Positions 8,830-17,212 of a DNA stretch of 64,000 bases are shown here, piece by piece (position 1 is the stretch's first letter; each line of letters opens with the position of its first letter). Both the position numbers and the translations under genes were made by a program. The DNA is from JAOAPG01 sp963791575 (GTDB lineage Bacteria > Acidobacteriota > Terriglobia > Terriglobales > Acidobacteriaceae). The notes below the pieces were generated by a model. The model was not told where the DNA came from, did not search any database, and saw only the letters and a program-made list of their open reading frames with translations. The stretch spans positions 248,001-312,000 of the forward strand of contig CAWBSY010000002.1 of NCBI GenBank assembly GCA_963791575.1, given 5' to 3'.

Positions 8830-8959
8830 CAGGTTGCGTTCGACTTGGGTTGGGAATGCCCAGAGTGCGCTCAAAACATACTCGCGGTGATCGTCGAAGG
8901 TGAAGCGTCTGGTCGAAGTCGCTGGCGAAAATGTAGCGCTTAACCAGCTTGATAGCCAC
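8830..8959 (-). pseudogene. 5' remnant of a HAD phosphatase, paralogue of the gene at 89-949
   Basis: Read on the minus strand from 8959, the peptide starts MAIKLVKRYIFASDFDQTL, nearly the same as the HAD phosphatase at 949 (DKLLKRYIFASDFDQTL). The homology then continues in another frame as TFDDHREYVLSALWAFP, matching TFNDTGYVLSELVGIP of the intact gene. So a 5' fragment of about 120 bases carries a frameshift within codon ~20 and lacks the remaining 85 percent of the gene. Nucleotide identity is highest around 8907-8950 versus 895-938. Confidence 0.8.
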
Positions 8960-8996
8960 TTTATCTCAGCGTTTGAGCGTCGTATCATAGATGTAA

Positions 8997-9218
8997 ATGG
9001 CTTTCCCCATAAAAATCTGCTCGGTCTGCGCAGAAGAGTTTGAGCTGAAGCCGGACAAACCCGGTTTTGCCAACCGCTGCCCCGAGTGCAGCGCCTCGGA
9101 AGCAACAGTCCCTACGACTCAGCGCCGCATGGACGCCGACGAGCGCAAGACTGTGAGTGAGGCGAACGAGGCTCGGAGGCAAGCGATGCGCGAGCTCCTA
9201 TACCGCAAGGATAGCTAG
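8997..9218 (+). CDS. Small zinc-ribbon-like protein
   Basis: A 73-residue protein with two CxxC knuckles: ICSVCAEEF (Cys8, Cys11) and NRCPECSA (about residues 27-32), spaced as in a short zinc ribbon, followed by a charged helix rich in Glu and Arg. The composition and motif make it a credible gene. The ATG at 8997 lacks a strong ribosome binding site. Function is unknown; nucleic-acid or protein binding is possible. Confidence 0.68.
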   Translation: MAFPIKICSVCAEEFELKPDKPGFANRCPECSASEATVPTTQRRMDADERKTVSEANEARRQAMRELLYRKDS

Positions 9219-9639
9219 TTGCTGTCCGATGTACGCCAACTCAGCAGATAGAAGCTAGCAGCCGCGAGTCGGAGTATTCAGTCAATGCGCGTCAAGTTGC
9301 CGGACACACCCAAAAAAACGAAACTGATTTGATACCACTACCGCGTAGTGGGTTAGTTTGAAATCGCAATCGTTACCCAAGCCCGATTGCTCAGGTACTC
9401 CTATAGATAGCTTCCGGTTTGCTCGTGATACGCCCGGAGCTTTCGGCAGCGGTTCTTGCTAGTCGTATCACGTCGTACTGAAACAGTGATAGGCCCGGTT
9501 CACCAACCTGAGACCAACCGGCTCCGCTGCACCTACTTGGCCTTCGGCTGTTCAACGGTATTTTTGATCTGTTGCGGCTGGCGTTAGCAGGATCAATTTT
9601 GGCCTTGACAGCATTAGATGACGAGCGTACTCTTTAATC
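9219..9639. other. Intergenic region with tetR promoter
   Basis: About 420 bases with no credible ORF. The 3' end holds a likely promoter for the TetR gene: TTGACA at 9605-9610. Immediately before the ATG, CGTACTCTTT at 9626-9635 matches one arm of the perfect palindrome at 10238-10261, with a degenerate left arm (AGATGACG), suggesting an autoregulatory operator. Confidence 0.55.
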
Positions 9640-10224
9640 ATGCGGTACTCGCCGGAACACAAAGCGCAGAACCACGAGAACATTCTTTCCGTAGCCGCCC
9701 GCTCTTTCCGCGAGCACGGCGGTGACAGCAGCGGCATCGGGACTGTGATGAAGAAGGTAGGCCTGACGAAAGGGGGCTTCTACCGGCATTTTAAGAGCAA
9801 GGACGACCTGTTCGTCGAAGCGGTGGCACGGGCATTCGACGAGATGGGAAGAGGAATGCTGGAAGTTGCAAAGTCCGCGCCCAAAGGTCAGGCCCTGCGA
9901 GCCATCATCGAACACTATCTGAGCGCACGCCACGCGAATTCGCCAGGAATGGGTTGTGTGGTCTCCGCCCTCGGGCCAGAGCTCGCACGAAAGCCCTTGT
10001 CCGTGCGAAGACGGATTGAGGCGTCGCGAGAAGCGTATCGTGAGCGGCTACTGCCATTTGTTCCTGGTCAGACGCGAGAAGAAAAAGTGGCGAAGTTTCA
10101 GCTGTTGTTCCCCAGTATGGCTGGGGTGCTGACTGCGGTCCGGATGACCGTGTCTCCGCAAAGGCGTGAGCAGATGTTGATGGAGGCGAGGAACTTTTTC
10201 ATAAAGTGCTTCGCTGAAGAGTAA
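9640..10224 (+). CDS. TetR/AcrR-family transcriptional repressor
   Basis: A 194-residue regulator with the TetR helix-turn-helix in residues ~10-55 (KKVGLTKGGFYRHFKSKDDLF), followed by a variable helical ligand-binding domain. TetR proteins bind as dimers to short palindromes and release on ligand binding. Two candidate operators are visible: an imperfect one directly in front of this gene (about 9613-9636) and a perfect one at 10238-10261, between this gene and the membrane protein at 10308. This arrangement suggests autoregulation and control of the downstream gene. The ligand is unknown. Confidence 0.92.
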   Translation: MRYSPEHKAQNHENILSVAARSFREHGGDSSGIGTVMKKVGLTKGGFYRHFKSKDDLFVEAVARAFDEMGRGMLEVAKSAPKGQALRAIIEHYLSARHANSPGMGCVVSALGPELARKPLSVRRRIEASREAYRERLLPFVPGQTREEKVAKFQLLFPSMAGVLTAVRMTVSPQRREQMLMEARNFFIKCFAEE

Positions 10225-10237
10225 TTTTTTTGGCCTG

Positions 10238-10261
10238 AAAAGAGTACGGTCGTACTCTTTT
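10238..10261. promoter_or_regulatory. Perfect palindromic operator candidate for the TetR regulator
   Basis: Arms AAAAGAGTACG and CGTACTCTTTT are perfect reverse complements with a two-base GT spacer (24 bp). It lies 13 bases after the tetR stop and 46 bases before the next start. The right arm recurs at 9626-9635 before tetR. Because T residues follow, a terminator role is also conceivable, but the short spacer is too small for a normal loop and favours a protein-binding site. Confidence 0.75.
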
Positions 10262-10307
10262 TGGGAAAACTGAACGATACCAAACTGAATCGAGAGGCTA
10301 ACTCGCC

Positions 10308-11006
10308 ATGAACTTGCAAAGTGCAGTGACCACGAAAGGGAGCGAAGTCATCATGGAAAACATCGTCATATCGCGCGTCGATCAGCCCAAAGTTCCAGCG
10401 GTTTCCGGCACAGGCGCTTTCGTCGCCGTCTTCTTTTTAGCTTGGTTGGCGCTCATTTTTGTCCTTGGCGCGCGCGGTATGTTCGTCGCGCCGCGGGGGG
10501 CGCCGCCGCTCGCACTACTGATCGGTCTTGTGGCTCCCCTCAGCCTGTTTCTCATTGGATATCGGACCATCCGGCCGCTGCGGGAGTTTGTTCTATCGGC
10601 TGACCTTCGCCTCATTGTGGCGATCCAGGCGTGGAGATGGGCCGGCTTTGGGTTTCTGACTTTATACACCTACGGAGTCTTGCCTGGAATCTTCGCTTGG
10701 CCTGCCGGGCTCGGCGATATGGCGATCGGTGTGACTTCTCCCTTGGTATTGGCTGCTCTCCTGCGCCGGCCTGGCTTTGCGGCGGGCAAGAGCTTCGTGG
10801 CCTGGAACCTTTCCGGCATTTTGGACCTTACGGTGGCCGTGAGTATCGGGGCGCTCGTCCCGCTGCTCGCTCCCAACTTTTACGGAGCTGTTTCAACGGC
10901 TCCTATGACACAGCTGCCGCTGGTGCTGGTGCCGACATACTTAGTGCCAACGTTCCTGATACTGCACTTGACTGCGCTGTTTCAGGCGCGACGTCTCGGC
11001 AGATAA
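10308..11006 (+). CDS. Polytopic membrane protein of unknown function
   Basis: A 232-residue protein with about six hydrophobic segments, for example AFVAVFFLAWLALIFVLG, LALLIGLVAPLSLFLIG and LPLVLVPTYLVPTFLILHL. No catalytic motif is visible and I do not recognise the family. The start may be 10308 (GAGAGG upstream) or ATG 10353 (AAGGGAG upstream), which would remove 15 polar residues. Lying just after a TetR gene and its operator, it is the likely regulated target, perhaps a permease or stress membrane protein; that is inference. Confidence 0.75.
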   Translation: MNLQSAVTTKGSEVIMENIVISRVDQPKVPAVSGTGAFVAVFFLAWLALIFVLGARGMFVAPRGAPPLALLIGLVAPLSLFLIGYRTIRPLREFVLSADLRLIVAIQAWRWAGFGFLTLYTYGVLPGIFAWPAGLGDMAIGVTSPLVLAALLRRPGFAAGKSFVAWNLSGILDLTVAVSIGALVPLLAPNFYGAVSTAPMTQLPLVLVPTYLVPTFLILHLTALFQARRLGR

Positions 11007-11383
11007 GCAAGTGGCTATCAACGCAGAAGTTACAGACATGCCCGGAACTTTCTTGGGGAGGCCGCACCACCTTTCTTCCGTGACCAGCAAATCGGTCAAT
11101 GGGCAATCCGAAGTTAGTTAGCCGTCAGATCAGTAACGACAAACGCGCTTGTGTCCACGAATGGAGTAGTTCCCGGTTGGTCGGCAATCCGGAAGTTTAG
11201 TGGGAAACGAGACGGGGAATTTTTCTAAGACTAAAGCAGCAGAACTCAAACTGACTCACTACCCACGCTCGCCTTTACTAATTCCTTCACAGCATTGAAA
11301 ATGGATGGTTAACCTTAAATGTTTTGCCTCGCCAGTGCGGGAACAAAGAATTCATTCACAACGAAATGGAATAGGAGCCCATC
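11007..11383. other. Intergenic region upstream of the small protein at 11384
   Basis: About 380 bases without an ORF of its own. The stretch 11268-11383 has a diverged second copy at 5320-5456, so the conserved blocks between the two (TAATTCC, TTGAAAATGG, GAATTCATTC) may mark promoter elements. The ribosome binding site region ATAGGAGCCC is the best conserved part. Confidence 0.55.
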
Positions 11384-11572
11384 ATGGCAGCTACCGGAGA
11401 ACTTATTCGTCTCATCAACTACGTCGATGACATCAACACAACCCTGCGGCGCATCAACGCTTTCGTGAGCAACATGGAAGCGGACGAACGCAAACGTCTG
11501 GCGGAAAGCCTGCGTGGCGCGAGTGCCAACCTGAACGAGGTTCTGGCTGCCTTGGAAAAGGGCTCGAAATAG
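11384..11572 (+). CDS. Small helical protein coupled to 3-hydroxyacyl-CoA dehydrogenase
   Basis: A 62-residue protein, probably a single helical hairpin or coiled coil (LIRLINYVDDINTTLRRINA, then DERKRLAESLRGASANLNEV). A good ribosome binding site, AGGAG, precedes ATG 11384. Its TAG stop overlaps the GTG start of the next gene by one base, implying translational coupling with a 3-hydroxyacyl-CoA dehydrogenase. Function is unknown; partner or regulator of the dehydrogenase is possible. A truncated copy of its 5' end lies at 5457. Confidence 0.75.
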   Translation: MAATGELIRLINYVDDINTTLRRINAFVSNMEADERKRLAESLRGASANLNEVLAALEKGSK

Positions 11573-12453
11573 TGGCTGAGGTTCTGACCATTGCCGTCAT
11601 TGGCGCAGGCACCATGGGCCGCGGAATTGCCCATGTAGCCGCGCTTGGCGGCTATCGGACCATCCTCGAAGACCTGCTTCCCAATGCGCTGCGAAAAGCA
11701 GAAAGCGAGATTCGCGCCAATCTCGACAAGTCGGTTGAGCTGGGAAAAGTAACTGCAGAGGCGGCGAGCGCCGCTCTAAGCCGGCTGGAATACGCGGAAA
11801 GTGTAGAAGAAGCCGCTCGCGAAGCCGACCTCGTGATTGAAGCAGTGCCGGAGGAGATGGAATCGAAGATCGAGATCTTTACTTTGCTCGATAAGATTTG
11901 CCGTCCCAATACGATTCTTGCGTCGAACACCTCATCGCTTAGCGTTACCGAAATTGCCAGCGTGACCTATCGCGCGAAAAAAATTGTCGGCATGCACTTC
12001 TTCAATCCAGTGCACAAGATGAAGCTGCTGGAAGTTGTTCGTGCCCTTGAAACGGACGACGAGACTCTGGCCGCGACCGCAGAAGTGGGCAAGCGCATGG
12101 GTAAAGAAGTGGTGGTGATCAAGGAGTCTCCGGGATTTATTACGAGCCGCATCAACGCCATGATAGGCAACGAAGCTTTCTTCATGTTGCAAGAGGGGAT
12201 CGCATCGGCGGCGGACATTGATAAGGCTTTGAAGCTGGGATTGAATCATCCCATGGGGCCGTTCGAGTTGGTGGATCTGGTCGGACTCGATACCCGCCTG
12301 CACATCCTCGAATATCTGCATAAGAGTTTAGGCGAGAAATTCCGCCCTGCACCATTGTTGGTGCAGTACGTCAAAGCGGGAAGACTTGGCCGTAAGAGCG
12401 GACGCGGAGTGTATGAGTATCCCGAGGTCGAAGGCAAGTCGGCGGGGAGTTAA
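11572..12453 (+). CDS. 3-hydroxyacyl-CoA (3-hydroxybutyryl-CoA) dehydrogenase
   Basis: A 293-residue NAD-dependent enzyme that oxidises 3-hydroxyacyl-CoA to 3-ketoacyl-CoA in beta-oxidation or butyrate-type metabolism. The dinucleotide-binding GAGTMG is at residues 11-16; the family segments EAVPEEMESK, ASNTSSLSV and GMHFFNPVHKM (catalytic His) are present, and the C-terminal domain has NHPMGPFELVDLVGLD. Length matches the short monofunctional form (FadB2/PaaH/Hbd type). The start is GTG at 11572, sharing a base with the stop of the preceding small gene. Confidence 0.93.
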   Translation: MAEVLTIAVIGAGTMGRGIAHVAALGGYRTILEDLLPNALRKAESEIRANLDKSVELGKVTAEAASAALSRLEYAESVEEAAREADLVIEAVPEEMESKIEIFTLLDKICRPNTILASNTSSLSVTEIASVTYRAKKIVGMHFFNPVHKMKLLEVVRALETDDETLAATAEVGKRMGKEVVVIKESPGFITSRINAMIGNEAFFMLQEGIASAADIDKALKLGLNHPMGPFELVDLVGLDTRLHILEYLHKSLGEKFRPAPLLVQYVKAGRLGRKSGRGVYEYPEVEGKSAGS

Positions 12454-12475
12454 GGCGCATTAGCTGGATCAAAAT

Positions 12476-12510
12476 CCCCGCCCTTCGCTTCGCGATAGGA
12501 CGGGGCACCC
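12476..12510. repeat. REP-like hairpin B1
   Basis: Outer stem CCCCG/CGGGG and inner stem TCGC/GCGA around TTC, followed by the CACCC tail. Same outer stem and tail as the REP copies beside the RAYT gene, but a different inner stem. It lies in the first unit of the tandem duplication. Confidence 0.75.
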
Positions 12511-12599
12511 GCTATATGAGTCGACACGAATTCAGTTCTTATTTATATCTTCCTTTGCTTCGAGCTTCTTCACTAAATTTTCCATAGCTGGATCAAAAT

Positions 12600-12634
12600 C
12601 CCCGCCCTTCGCTTCGCGATAGGACGGGGCACCC
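12600..12634. repeat. REP-like hairpin B2
   Basis: Identical to hairpin B1, 124 bases downstream in the second tandem unit. Located just after the stop of the DUF2911 gene, where it could also serve as an mRNA 3' hairpin. Confidence 0.75.
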
Positions 12635-12655
12635 GCTATATGAGTCGACACGAAT

Positions 12656-13741
12656 TCAGTTTTTATTTATATCTTCTTTTGCTTCGAGCTTCTTCACCAA
12701 ATTTTCCATGAACGCCTTGCTTATGTCGGGCGCGCGTTCGGCCGAGAGCTTCATTTCTTTCACCGCATTGGGGTAGTCGCCTTTTGCGCAGTCCATGCGA
12801 GCGATGTCGGAGAGTACAAGCCAGTGTTCGGGATTCTTCTTTGCATTGATTGCAAAGATTTCGAACGCCTGCGACTGTTGTCCCTGGGTTTGTAACTGGC
12901 GTCCGTACTGATGAAGTTGGATCGCATTTGCCATTTGCAGAGCCGCGGTTTTTGCGGTGGCGGCTTCATCTTTACGGCCGAGGCTGTCTAGAATGCGCGA
13001 CTTGGTAAGTAAATTGTCATAGCGCTCTTCGAGTTGGATTGACCGGTCCTCATACTTGAGGGCATCCCCAAGATCCCCATGATTCTCCAAGAGATAGGTC
13101 GCGGCATCGTCCCAGGCATCCCACGTAAAACCGGGCCAGCCGCGCAACTGAGCAGGCAGACTCTTAGCCACGATGTCGTTCACATTCGCGCTCACTTTAA
13201 ATGGCACGGCCAGTTTTTCCCAGGAGAGAGTGACTAACGTTGAGTCTGGTTTCAATTCATCAAACTCATAGGCCAGGGCTTCATGGAATTCGGTTGGATG
13301 GGATTTTACTTTTACGCGAAGCGCGTCTTCCGCCTGGTTGTACGTGAAACTGCCCCATGAGCTGGAGTTCTTGGAAAATATTACGGTCCATTCCTTTTCG
13401 CCCGGAATCATATGCAGACCATATACGCCTTGCGCCAACGGCTGACCTTCAATGCTGACCGGATCTGTGAATTCGATGGTGGTGTTTTCATTGGCTCCGG
13501 CGCGCCACACCTTGTCATACGGGACAGCCTTTCCCCATATATCTCTGCCCCCTACAAGTGGACGATGATAAGTAACGATAATGTCCGTGGTTCCGATCCG
13601 CTGTGTTGTTAGAGCGCGCTGGCTGATGAGCGGAACTTTTAGAAGGGAAGACTGTCCGCCATTTTGAAACTGGGCGTGGGCGAGGGAGGCAACGTAACAA
13701 ACCACCACAACAATGAAGAACCTGCCGAGAAACTTGTTCAT
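12656..13741 (-). CDS. Exported DUF2911 domain protein with TPR-like C-terminus
   Basis: A 361-residue exported protein. The N-terminus MNKFLGRFFIVVVVCYVASL followed by AHA is a signal peptide; a GGAAGGGG stretch precedes ATG 13741, so I prefer it to the codon at 13825. Residues ~35-170 are a DUF2911 domain, with YHRPLVGGRDIWG, WRAGANENTTIEF, GVYGLHMIPG and WGSFTYN. The C-terminal half is helical with TPR-like spacing (LEERYDNLLTKSRILDSLGR and following). DUF2911 function is not known. Its 3' end is duplicated in tandem downstream. Confidence 0.87.
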   Translation of the reverse strand: MNKFLGRFFIVVVVCYVASLAHAQFQNGGQSSLLKVPLISQRALTTQRIGTTDIIVTYHRPLVGGRDIWGKAVPYDKVWRAGANENTTIEFTDPVSIEGQPLAQGVYGLHMIPGEKEWTVIFSKNSSSWGSFTYNQAEDALRVKVKSHPTEFHEALAYEFDELKPDSTLVTLSWEKLAVPFKVSANVNDIVAKSLPAQLRGWPGFTWDAWDDAATYLLENHGDLGDALKYEDRSIQLEERYDNLLTKSRILDSLGRKDEAATAKTAALQMANAIQLHQYGRQLQTQGQQSQAFEIFAINAKKNPEHWLVLSDIARMDCAKGDYPNAVKEMKLSAERAPDISKAFMENLVKKLEAKEDINKN

Positions 13742-13944
13742 GGGCGAACCCCTTCCTATGCTTCGTGGGAACTTTGCAGATGCGATTGATCGCAACTGAA
13801 TGCCCATGTAGACGACGAGTGACATCGGAAGTTAGCAGTTGGATTGCGATTTATCTCGGCTATCCTTTTCCGTGCCTTGTTCGTCTAATCTCTAATTACG
13901 CGGGAACCCCGTGTAGTTGTTTTGCGTATAACTCCTCAGATGGC

Positions 13945-14015
13945 GAGGCGGATACTGAGACCATCCGCCTCTGAATGCCAACCCCCTGCTGTGTCCTCCC
14001 CGGGCTAGCAGGGGG
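13945..14015. other. Two adjacent perfect stem-loops downstream of the RND operon
   Basis: GAGGCGGAT at 13945-13953 pairs with ATCCGCCTC at 13963-13971, and CCCCCTGCT at 13982-13990 pairs with AGCAGGGGG at 14007-14015. Both 9-bp stems are perfect. They lie between the mdtC stop (14072) and the start of the DUF2911 gene. No T-run follows, so they may stabilise the operon mRNA end or be binding sites rather than factor-independent terminators. The rest of this 330-base gap holds no gene. Confidence 0.6.
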
Positions 14016-14071
14016 ATGAGGTTTATGCGAGTGTTTACCCGCTATCTTTGATAGTGACTAGTCAGAAATGA

Positions 14072-17000
14072 TTAGTCAGCTTGACTGGAAGCGGGAGATA
14101 CCTGGCCGACCGCTGGACGGCTCTTTCCGCTCATCCAGAATCGCAAGCGGTCCATATACAAGTAGACGACGGGAGTTGTGAAGAGCGTGAGAGCCTGGCT
14201 TACGATGAGGCCGCCCACGATGGTGATCCCGAGCGGGCGGCGCAACTCTGACCCTGTTCCGGTTCCCAGCGCCAAGGGCAATCCGCCGAGCAATGCGGCC
14301 ATGGTGGTCATAATAATCGGACGGAATCGCAGCAGGCAGGCTTCGTGAATGGCATCGATCGATGATTTTCCTTCGCGGCGCTCGGCATCCAAGGCGAAGT
14401 CGATCATCATGATTGCATTCTTCTTTACGATCCCAATCAGAAGGATGATGCCAATCAGACCAATCACATTCAATTCATTATGTGTGAGCAGCAGCGCGAG
14501 GATTGCCCCGACGCCAGCCGATGGAATGGTCGATAGAATAGTAATCGGATGAATGTAGCTTTCGTACAGAATACCGAGGACTATGTAGACCGCGAACAGG
14601 GCAGTGAAAATTAGAACTGGCTCGCTGGCGAGAGAGTCCTGGAAAGCTGCAGCTGTGCCTTGAAAGCTGGCGTGAATAGTGCTGGGAAATCCTATTGATC
14701 GCTCTGCATTTTCGATGGCAATGGTCGCTTGGCCAAGTGAAACATTGGGAGCGAGATTGAACGAAAGCGTCACGGAAGGGAACTGCCCCTGATGATTCAC
14801 GGCCAATGCCGTGTTCGAAGCCTCAAAATGCGTGAACGCCGAGAGCGGAACCATCGAACCGTTGGACGAGTGCACGTAGACGCTGTTGAGCGTGTCCGGG
14901 CTTTGTTGAAATTCGGGAGCAACCTCCATGACTACGTGGTACTGATTGAGCTGCTCGAAGATGGTGGAGACTTGACGCTGTCCGAAGGCATCGTACAGCG
15001 CGTTATCGATGTCCACAGGCGCCACGCCTAACCTCGCCGCAGTATCACGATCAATCGCGATATTTGATTCAAGACCTTTATCCTGCTGGTCCGTATTAGC
15101 GTCACGCAACTCCGGCATGGTACGGAACTTTTGCAGTAAGCGAGGAGCCCAGTCGTTCAACTCTTTCAAATCCTCGCCTTGCAACGTGTACTGATATTGC
15201 GCCTGACTCTGCCTGCCACCGATCGTTAAATCCTGAGCCGACTGCATATATAAGGTAGCGCCGGGAACTACGGCCAGCTTTTTCCTGAGATCGGCTATCA
15301 CTTGGTCCGCCGTCTTTTTCCGTACTCCCCGAGGCTTGAGGGTGATGAACATGCGTCCCTGGTTGAGCGCGGTATTGCCTCCGGCAAAACCTACAATCGT
15401 CTGCACGTCGGGATCTTTCATCACGATGTTCACAAACTGAAACATCTTCTGGCTCATGGCCGGGAAGGAAATATCCTGTGCCGCCTGCACCGATCCCACC
15501 ACGCGGCCTGTGTCCTGTTGGGGAAAGAAACCTTTTGGAACAATGATGTAAAGGTAAATCGTGAGGCCCGCCGTGATAATAGCGATGGCCAGCACCGGAA
15601 GCTGGTGACGCAAAACCCAACCAAGACTCACTCGATAAATATCGAGAATTTTGTCAAAAACTTTTTGGGTGAAATTGTAGGCGCGTCCATGCTTCTCTTC
15701 GTGAATAGGTTTTAGAATCTGCGCGCACATCGACGGCGTTGTACTGAGCGACACCAGCAGCGACACTCCGATAGCAATGCTCAGTGTGACCGCGAATTCG
15801 CGGAAGAGGCGGCCGACGATGCCACCCATCATGAGAATCGGGATGAAAACCGCAACCAGCGAGGTGCTCATCGACAGCACAGTGAAACCAATTTCACGAG
15901 CTCCCCGGTAAGCGGCTTGCACCGGCGGCATCCCTTGCTCAAGATAGCGCGTTATATTTTCCAGCACTACGATGGCGTCGTCGACCACAAAGCCAGTCGA
16001 AATCGCCAATGCCATCAGCGAGAGATTGTCGAGGCTGTAGTGCAGCAGATACATCACGCCGAAAGTCCCGATCAATGAAAGCGGCACGGCGATGCTGGGA
16101 ATGATAGTCGCCCGAACCGTACGCAGGAAGACGAAGACTACGAAGATGACAAGAACAATCGAGAGCAGCAGCGTAATTTCGATGTCATGGACCGATGCAC
16201 GGATGGTAGTGGTGCGGTCCATTACCACGGCGATATTGATGGCAGGAGAAATCGAAGATTGCAGCTGAGGCAGTAAGGAGTAGACATTGTCCACCGTGCC
16301 GATAATGTTGGCGCCGGGCTGGCGGAAAATGATAATGAGCACCGCGCGCTTGCCGCTCGATAGGCCGATGACATGGGCATCTTCTACCGAGTCCTGAACG
16401 TCAGCCACATCTCCCAGGCGCACGGCGGCTCCGGTGCTATTGTTGTACGCAACAATCAGTGGGCTGTACTGGCTAGCTTGCGTAATCTGATCATTGTCTT
16501 TGAGCGACCATGCATTTGTTGAATTCGAGACCTGGCCCTTTGCCAGGTTTGCATTGGCAGTTCCGAGTGAAGTGCGAACCGCATCGAGGCCGATTCCGAA
16601 TTTGTTGAGCAAATTGGGATTGACTTCGGCGCGCACCGCTGGATTCGCGCCGCCGCCAACAAACACCTGGCCAACGCCACTTACTTGAGCCAGTTTTTGG
16701 GCGAGCACCGAATTTGCTTGATCGTAAATCTTGGGAAGTTGAATGCTGTCCGAAGTCAGCGCAAGAATCAGGACGGGGGCATCCGCCGGATTCACCTTGC
16801 GGTAGGTTGGATTTCCCGGTAAATACGATGGCAACTGGCTTCGCGCGGCATTGATCGCAGCTTGCACGTCGCGTCCCGCGGCATCGATGTTCCGGTTGAG
16901 ATCAAATTGCAGAACAATACTGGTCGAACCAAGCTGGCTAGTGGACGTCATTTGGTTCACACCAGCAATGCGTCCGAATTGACGTTCCAACGGCGTCGCC

Positions 17001-17188
17001 ACCGCTGAAGCCATAGTCTCCGGGCTTGCGCCGGGAAGACTTGCCCCAACTTGAATGACAGGAAATTCCACCTGAGGGAGCGGCGCAACAGGAAGAAAGT
17101 TAAATGCGAGCGCTCCCGACAACAACAGCGCCAGCGTCAGTAGCGACGTTCCGATGGGCCGTTTGATGAAGGGAGTGGAAATGCTCAT
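14072..17188 (-). CDS. mdtC: RND multidrug efflux permease, MdtC-like
   Basis: A 1038-residue inner-membrane proton/drug antiporter of the HAE1 RND family, full length, with the expected twelve membrane segments in two halves and two large periplasmic loops. The N-terminus (TPFIKRPIGTSLLTLALLL) and the segment GFVVDDAIVVLENI in the transmembrane 4 region, with the coupled Asp residues, are typical. It most resembles MdtC, one of two permeases of the heteromeric MdtABC pump. It follows mdtB by 24 bases as last gene of the operon mdtA-mdtB-mdtC. In E. coli MdtBC exports bile salts, novobiocin and similar; substrates here are unknown. Confidence 0.93.
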   Translation of the reverse strand: MSISTPFIKRPIGTSLLTLALLLSGALAFNFLPVAPLPQVEFPVIQVGASLPGASPETMASAVATPLERQFGRIAGVNQMTSTSQLGSTSIVLQFDLNRNIDAAGRDVQAAINAARSQLPSYLPGNPTYRKVNPADAPVLILALTSDSIQLPKIYDQANSVLAQKLAQVSGVGQVFVGGGANPAVRAEVNPNLLNKFGIGLDAVRTSLGTANANLAKGQVSNSTNAWSLKDNDQITQASQYSPLIVAYNNSTGAAVRLGDVADVQDSVEDAHVIGLSSGKRAVLIIIFRQPGANIIGTVDNVYSLLPQLQSSISPAINIAVVMDRTTTIRASVHDIEITLLLSIVLVIFVVFVFLRTVRATIIPSIAVPLSLIGTFGVMYLLHYSLDNLSLMALAISTGFVVDDAIVVLENITRYLEQGMPPVQAAYRGAREIGFTVLSMSTSLVAVFIPILMMGGIVGRLFREFAVTLSIAIGVSLLVSLSTTPSMCAQILKPIHEEKHGRAYNFTQKVFDKILDIYRVSLGWVLRHQLPVLAIAIITAGLTIYLYIIVPKGFFPQQDTGRVVGSVQAAQDISFPAMSQKMFQFVNIVMKDPDVQTIVGFAGGNTALNQGRMFITLKPRGVRKKTADQVIADLRKKLAVVPGATLYMQSAQDLTIGGRQSQAQYQYTLQGEDLKELNDWAPRLLQKFRTMPELRDANTDQQDKGLESNIAIDRDTAARLGVAPVDIDNALYDAFGQRQVSTIFEQLNQYHVVMEVAPEFQQSPDTLNSVYVHSSNGSMVPLSAFTHFEASNTALAVNHQGQFPSVTLSFNLAPNVSLGQATIAIENAERSIGFPSTIHASFQGTAAAFQDSLASEPVLIFTALFAVYIVLGILYESYIHPITILSTIPSAGVGAILALLLTHNELNVIGLIGIILLIGIVKKNAIMMIDFALDAERREGKSSIDAIHEACLLRFRPIIMTTMAALLGGLPLALGTGTGSELRRPLGITIVGGLIVSQALTLFTTPVVYLYMDRLRFWMSGKSRPAVGQVSPASSQAD

Positions 17189-17212
17189 TGCTTGTTTCTA
17201 CTTCCGTGAATC

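Larger units (their letters stand above)
12461..12708. repeat. 124-bp tandem duplication carrying a gene 3' end and a REP hairpin
   Basis: 12461-12584 and 12585-12708 are direct repeats of 124 bases differing at only about three positions. Each unit holds one REP-like hairpin plus the last ~17 codons of the DUF2911 gene on the minus strand (peptide ENLVKKLEAKEDINKN and stop). Only the inner copy belongs to the gene; the outer one is a recent relic. Confidence 0.9.

Noticed and set aside
15102..15620. 172-codon minus-strand ORF inside mdtC in another frame
   Set aside because: Shadow of an intact RND permease; no domain of its own.
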